From positions 5,927,218 to 5,991,217 of the forward strand of contig NZ_LGQW01000015.1 in assembly GCF_003116035.1 (NCBI RefSeq): a stretch of 64,000 nt of DNA. Direction: 5' to 3'. Position 1 is the first letter of the stretch. Each line of letters opens with the position of its first letter. Shown here one piece after another: positions 59,660 through 64,000 of the stretch. The notes under the pieces were generated by a model. It saw nothing but the letters and a program-made list of their open reading frames with translations, was not told where the DNA came from and did not search any database. The translations under genes were made by a program, and so were the position numbers. The DNA is from Azospirillum sp. TSH64 (GTDB taxonomy: Bacteria > Pseudomonadota > Alphaproteobacteria > Azospirillales > Azospirillaceae).

Positions 59660-60951
59660 GGAAAGCCTCCCATGTCGTCATGCGAGCCGGTCACCGTCCG
59701 ATCGCAGAAGGCGACCAACACCGCACGGTAGGCATTCGCGGCGAGGACCGCATTCGTCTCCTGGTTCCAGCGCTCCTCGACGAGCCGGCGGTTCCGTTCG
59801 ACGCAGCCGTCCACCAGGGCGTCGTCGGTCGCGGCACGGACGATGCGTTCCGCCAGCCCGACGATGTCATGGGGCGAGACGATGAAGCCGGTTTCCCCGG
59901 AGACAAGCCACTCCGTCGCCGCCGACGTGTCGCTCTGAATGGGAAAGGCCCCGACACTCATTGCCTCCAGCATGACGGTGGGGGTGCCGTCGGAAATTCC
60001 CAACCCGATGATCGTGCGTGCACGGCCCATCCGCATGATCACGTCGCGGTAGGTCGGGAGCGAGGGAAGACACGCGATCCGGAGATCGTCCCATTCGCCG
60101 AGCGTCCGCGCGGTCTCGGCCACCACCGCAGGCGCATTCAACAGGCTGATTGAAAATCCCCGCAATTCCGGCGCCGCAAGGTGAATCGCATTGAGGATGT
60201 TCAGCGCGCGACCGGACCAGCCATGCAGGCCCTTGACCATGATTTCCCGACGCTGAGACGGGGGGGCCAGGTTTTCAAGCCTGGGCAATGCGTCAATGTT
60301 CACCCCGCCCGACGCCGGCATCGCCGGAAATGTCATGCCCTTGAATCCGAACTCCCGGAACAGGGTCACATCGCGCTCGCCGTCCGCCATGTATGCATCC
60401 ACCGATCCGGCAATTTCGCGAAGCCGGTCGATCTGGTCGGGTACCTTGCGATAGAGGTAGAAATCGCTTCCCCAACTGGAGAGCATCCAGGTTGGCATGG
60501 CAGCACCCAGGAAGCGCTTGACCTCCATGCAGAGATAGCCGGCGAATTGAGTTTCCAGCGCGTGGACGATGCTGGGCCGCAGGGAGGCGATGGCCTGAGC
60601 CACATGGGCCGGCCTAGCGAGCAACTCGCCGCTGTCCAGGAAACTCGGCAGCCAGGGCGAATAGCCCAGATAGGCGTCCAGACCGGCCACCCTGGCCGGC
60701 TCTACAGCCGCGAGCGGGAACACAGCGACCTGATTCTCCGGCAGCGCGTCCAGTTCGCTCCGGCTCCGCACCTCGGGCAGGCCGACAAGCTCGCGGCAGG
60801 GTGCGGCGTTGATGACGGGGAGCAGGACGAACCTCATGCCACGTCCACGGACCATGTCGAGCCAGCGCGCCGTGTGGACGCTGTTGAACATGCCCACGAC
60901 CAGGACCACCGGCTGCGCCGTCTTTGCGCGATTTGTCGGATTGGCAGGCAT
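59656..60951 (-). CDS. Glycosyltransferase family 4-like protein
   Basis: A 431-residue GT-B transferase. The N-terminal Rossmann domain starts VVLVVGMFNSVHTARWLDMV and includes LETQFAGYLCMEV and LSSWGSDFYLY. The C-terminal domain has MVKGLHGWSGRALNIL and the nucleotide-sugar motif GLGISDGTPTVMLEAMSVGAFPIQSDTS (the EAM and preceding acidic residue typical of GT4), then ETGFIVSPHD. ATG 60951 follows GGGGATAGA. It transfers a sugar from an NDP donor, acceptor unknown. Confidence 0.85.
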   Translation of the reverse strand: MPANPTNRAKTAQPVVLVVGMFNSVHTARWLDMVRGRGMRFVLLPVINAAPCRELVGLPEVRSRSELDALPENQVAVFPLAAVEPARVAGLDAYLGYSPWLPSFLDSGELLARPAHVAQAIASLRPSIVHALETQFAGYLCMEVKRFLGAAMPTWMLSSWGSDFYLYRKVPDQIDRLREIAGSVDAYMADGERDVTLFREFGFKGMTFPAMPASGGVNIDALPRLENLAPPSQRREIMVKGLHGWSGRALNILNAIHLAAPELRGFSISLLNAPAVVAETARTLGEWDDLRIACLPSLPTYRDVIMRMGRARTIIGLGISDGTPTVMLEAMSVGAFPIQSDTSAATEWLVSGETGFIVSPHDIVGLAERIVRAATDDALVDGCVERNRRLVEERWNQETNAVLAANAYRAVLVAFCDRTVTGSHDDMGGFP

Positions 60952-60952
60952 T

Positions 60953-61375
60953 CTATCCCCAGGAGCGGACGGCATCGCGGAGCCGTTCACCGAAAAGCTT
61001 CGGATCGAAGGCGGCGTTGCCCAAAGCAAGAATCGGCGCGCTCATCCATTCCGGAGCCGGGAACTGGATGGCGACCAGCGTCGGCACATCGTGCCTTGCC
61101 GCTTCTGACAGCCGGAGATGCGCCGCCGACCGGAAAGCTATCCCGCCATAGAGCGCGGCGTCCTCCAGTCCTTCGGCATCGGGCCGCACAGTCAACCTGA
61201 CGCCCGTATCCCATTGGAACACGTCCAAAGCCAACTGCACGTCACGACTGGTGACGTCCAGAATGCGGACATCAATGCCCTCAAGGGCCTCGACACACCA
61301 GTAAAGACTGGAAACGACGAGGAAACCGCGCCCATGGATGGATTCCGAACCGTCGAGTGCCAGAATTTTCGTCAT
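60953..61375 (-). CDS. Short GT-B C-domain-like protein
   Basis: A 140-residue protein starting MTKILALDGSESIHGRGFLV, with no match I can name. The order HGRGFLVVSSLYWCVEALEG, IDVRILDVTSRDVQLALDVF and ALYGGIAFRSAAHLRLSEAA weakly parallels the C-terminal domain of the neighbouring GT4 protein (HGWSGRALNIL, then GISDGTPTVMLEAM), so it may be a split-off or decayed half transferase. It lacks the EAM donor-binding Glu context. The next gene begins 2 bp before its stop region; first gene of the glycosyltransferase run. Confidence 0.5.
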   Translation of the reverse strand: MTKILALDGSESIHGRGFLVVSSLYWCVEALEGIDVRILDVTSRDVQLALDVFQWDTGVRLTVRPDAEGLEDAALYGGIAFRSAAHLRLSEAARHDVPTLVAIQFPAPEWMSAPILALGNAAFDPKLFGERLRDAVRSWG

Positions 61376-61873
61376 GACCAGTCCGGTGGCAGGGGGCGGC
61401 GGGGTGGATCGGCAGGATGCGAAATCGCGAAAAGCCGCGGCTGAAGCCTTTTGGCAGCTTGGGCCGATTGGATAGCGTACCGGTGAAAGCCAGACCAGCC
61501 AATTTTCGAGCGCGCCTCCTAAAGAAAATCATCGTCAAGTTGCGTCTCGGCAACGGTCGAAATCGAAAGGCAGAGTTTCGTCGATGTCGAAAGCCGCTGG
61601 CAGCGTCCGCAGGCGTCCCGATACGATTCCCAGCGAGTCGCAGCATGAAGAAATTTCGGCCAAATCCCATAGTCACGGTCAAGTAGATTCTCTGCAATGA
61701 AACGTCAGTTCCCAGCGCGTCACCAGTATCAACCATAGGGCTTTTATGTTGCAGAAACGGGATGAAACAAAAATCACCAAAAGGTGACTTCTGCCGGACC
61801 GTACATCCGTTGGGACGCGACCAGCTTGCCACCTCTCATGGGTCTCCGGTAGGATCGCCGCCGAACACGTTTC
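61376..61873. other. Divergent intergenic region of the glycan/secretion locus
   Basis: 498 bp without a convincing gene, less GC-rich than its surroundings. TCACC-AAAA-GGTGA at 61775-61788 is a small stem that, read on the minus strand, is followed by five T residues like a Rho-independent terminator, although no minus-strand gene lies to its right within the window. Promoters for both the glycosyltransferase run and the exporter gene must lie here; I could not place a confident -35/-10 pair. Confidence 0.45.

Positions 61874-64000
<2,127 letters not shown>

Overview
The window is GC-rich DNA with almost every base coding, long same-strand operons with 4-bp ATGA overlaps, several LysR/GntR/TetR-controlled catabolic islands, ABC, TRAP and MFS solute importers and many insertion-sequence remnants. 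This looks like an accessory replicon or chromid of a soil or plant-associated alphaproteobacterium, and an Azospirillum-like member of the Rhodospirillales is my best guess. No rRNA, tRNA, CRISPR array, phage or replication gene was found, so the genus is an inference from style only.

Layout. (1) 1-10.7 kb: a complete upper benzoate/catechol ortho-cleavage operon on the minus strand (catB-catC-catA-benA-benB-benC-benD, two aromatic-acid MFS importers, then a CoA-transferase subunit cut by the window edge). It is divergent from a BenM/CatM-type LysR gene, with two matching operator boxes between them. (2) 10.7-21.1 kb: an alpha-hydroxy-acid-like island. It has a polar-amino-acid-type ABC importer, an FMN L-2-hydroxyacid oxidase, a D-2-hydroxyacid dehydrogenase and an RraA/HMG-aldolase-like protein in one operon, plus an AtuA (DUF1446)-DUF4387 pair and two LysR regulators. 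(3) 21.2-22.3 kb: a dead IS5-family element. (4) 22.3-33.4 kb: an acid-sugar/amino-acid island. An ABC importer with two binding proteins, RidA and an alpha/beta hydrolase lie on one strand. A D-glutamate-cyclase-like protein, OtnI, an Asp/Glu-racemase-fold protein, OtnK and OtnC lie on the other. A GntR regulator sits between them, and a CATATACG repeat occurs in all three promoter regions.

(5) 33.4-54.7 kb: two nearly identical IS6-family copies in inverted orientation bracket about 19.6 kb. The bracketed cargo is a TRAP importer with GntR, acid-sugar dehydratase and SDR dehydrogenase; a DUF3841 gene with a truncated neighbour; IS1182- and IS5-like debris; an HxlR/SDR pair; and an eight-gene unit (seven-gene operon plus divergent TetR). 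That unit contains an aryl-acid-AMP/CoA ligase, a salicylyl-CoA-5-hydroxylase-like flavoprotein, a 4HBT thioesterase, a VOC-fold putative ring-cleavage enzyme, an alpha/beta hydrolase, a maleate isomerase and an AAHS importer. (6) 54.7-64 kb: a surface-glycan or secretion locus with three or four glycosyltransferase-type proteins, divergent from a type I secretion ABC exporter that runs off the window.

How it fits together: the window is mainly a set of plug-in catabolic modules, each with its own importer and regulator, feeding beta-ketoadipate, fumarate/pyruvate or triose phosphate into central metabolism. The two modules I consider least described are the D-glutamate-cyclase/racemase/Otn system (22.3-33.4 kb) and the CoA-dependent aromatic operon with a VOC enzyme and serine hydrolase where gentisate dioxygenase and a fumarylacetoacetate-hydrolase-type enzyme would be expected (45.1-53.8 kb).
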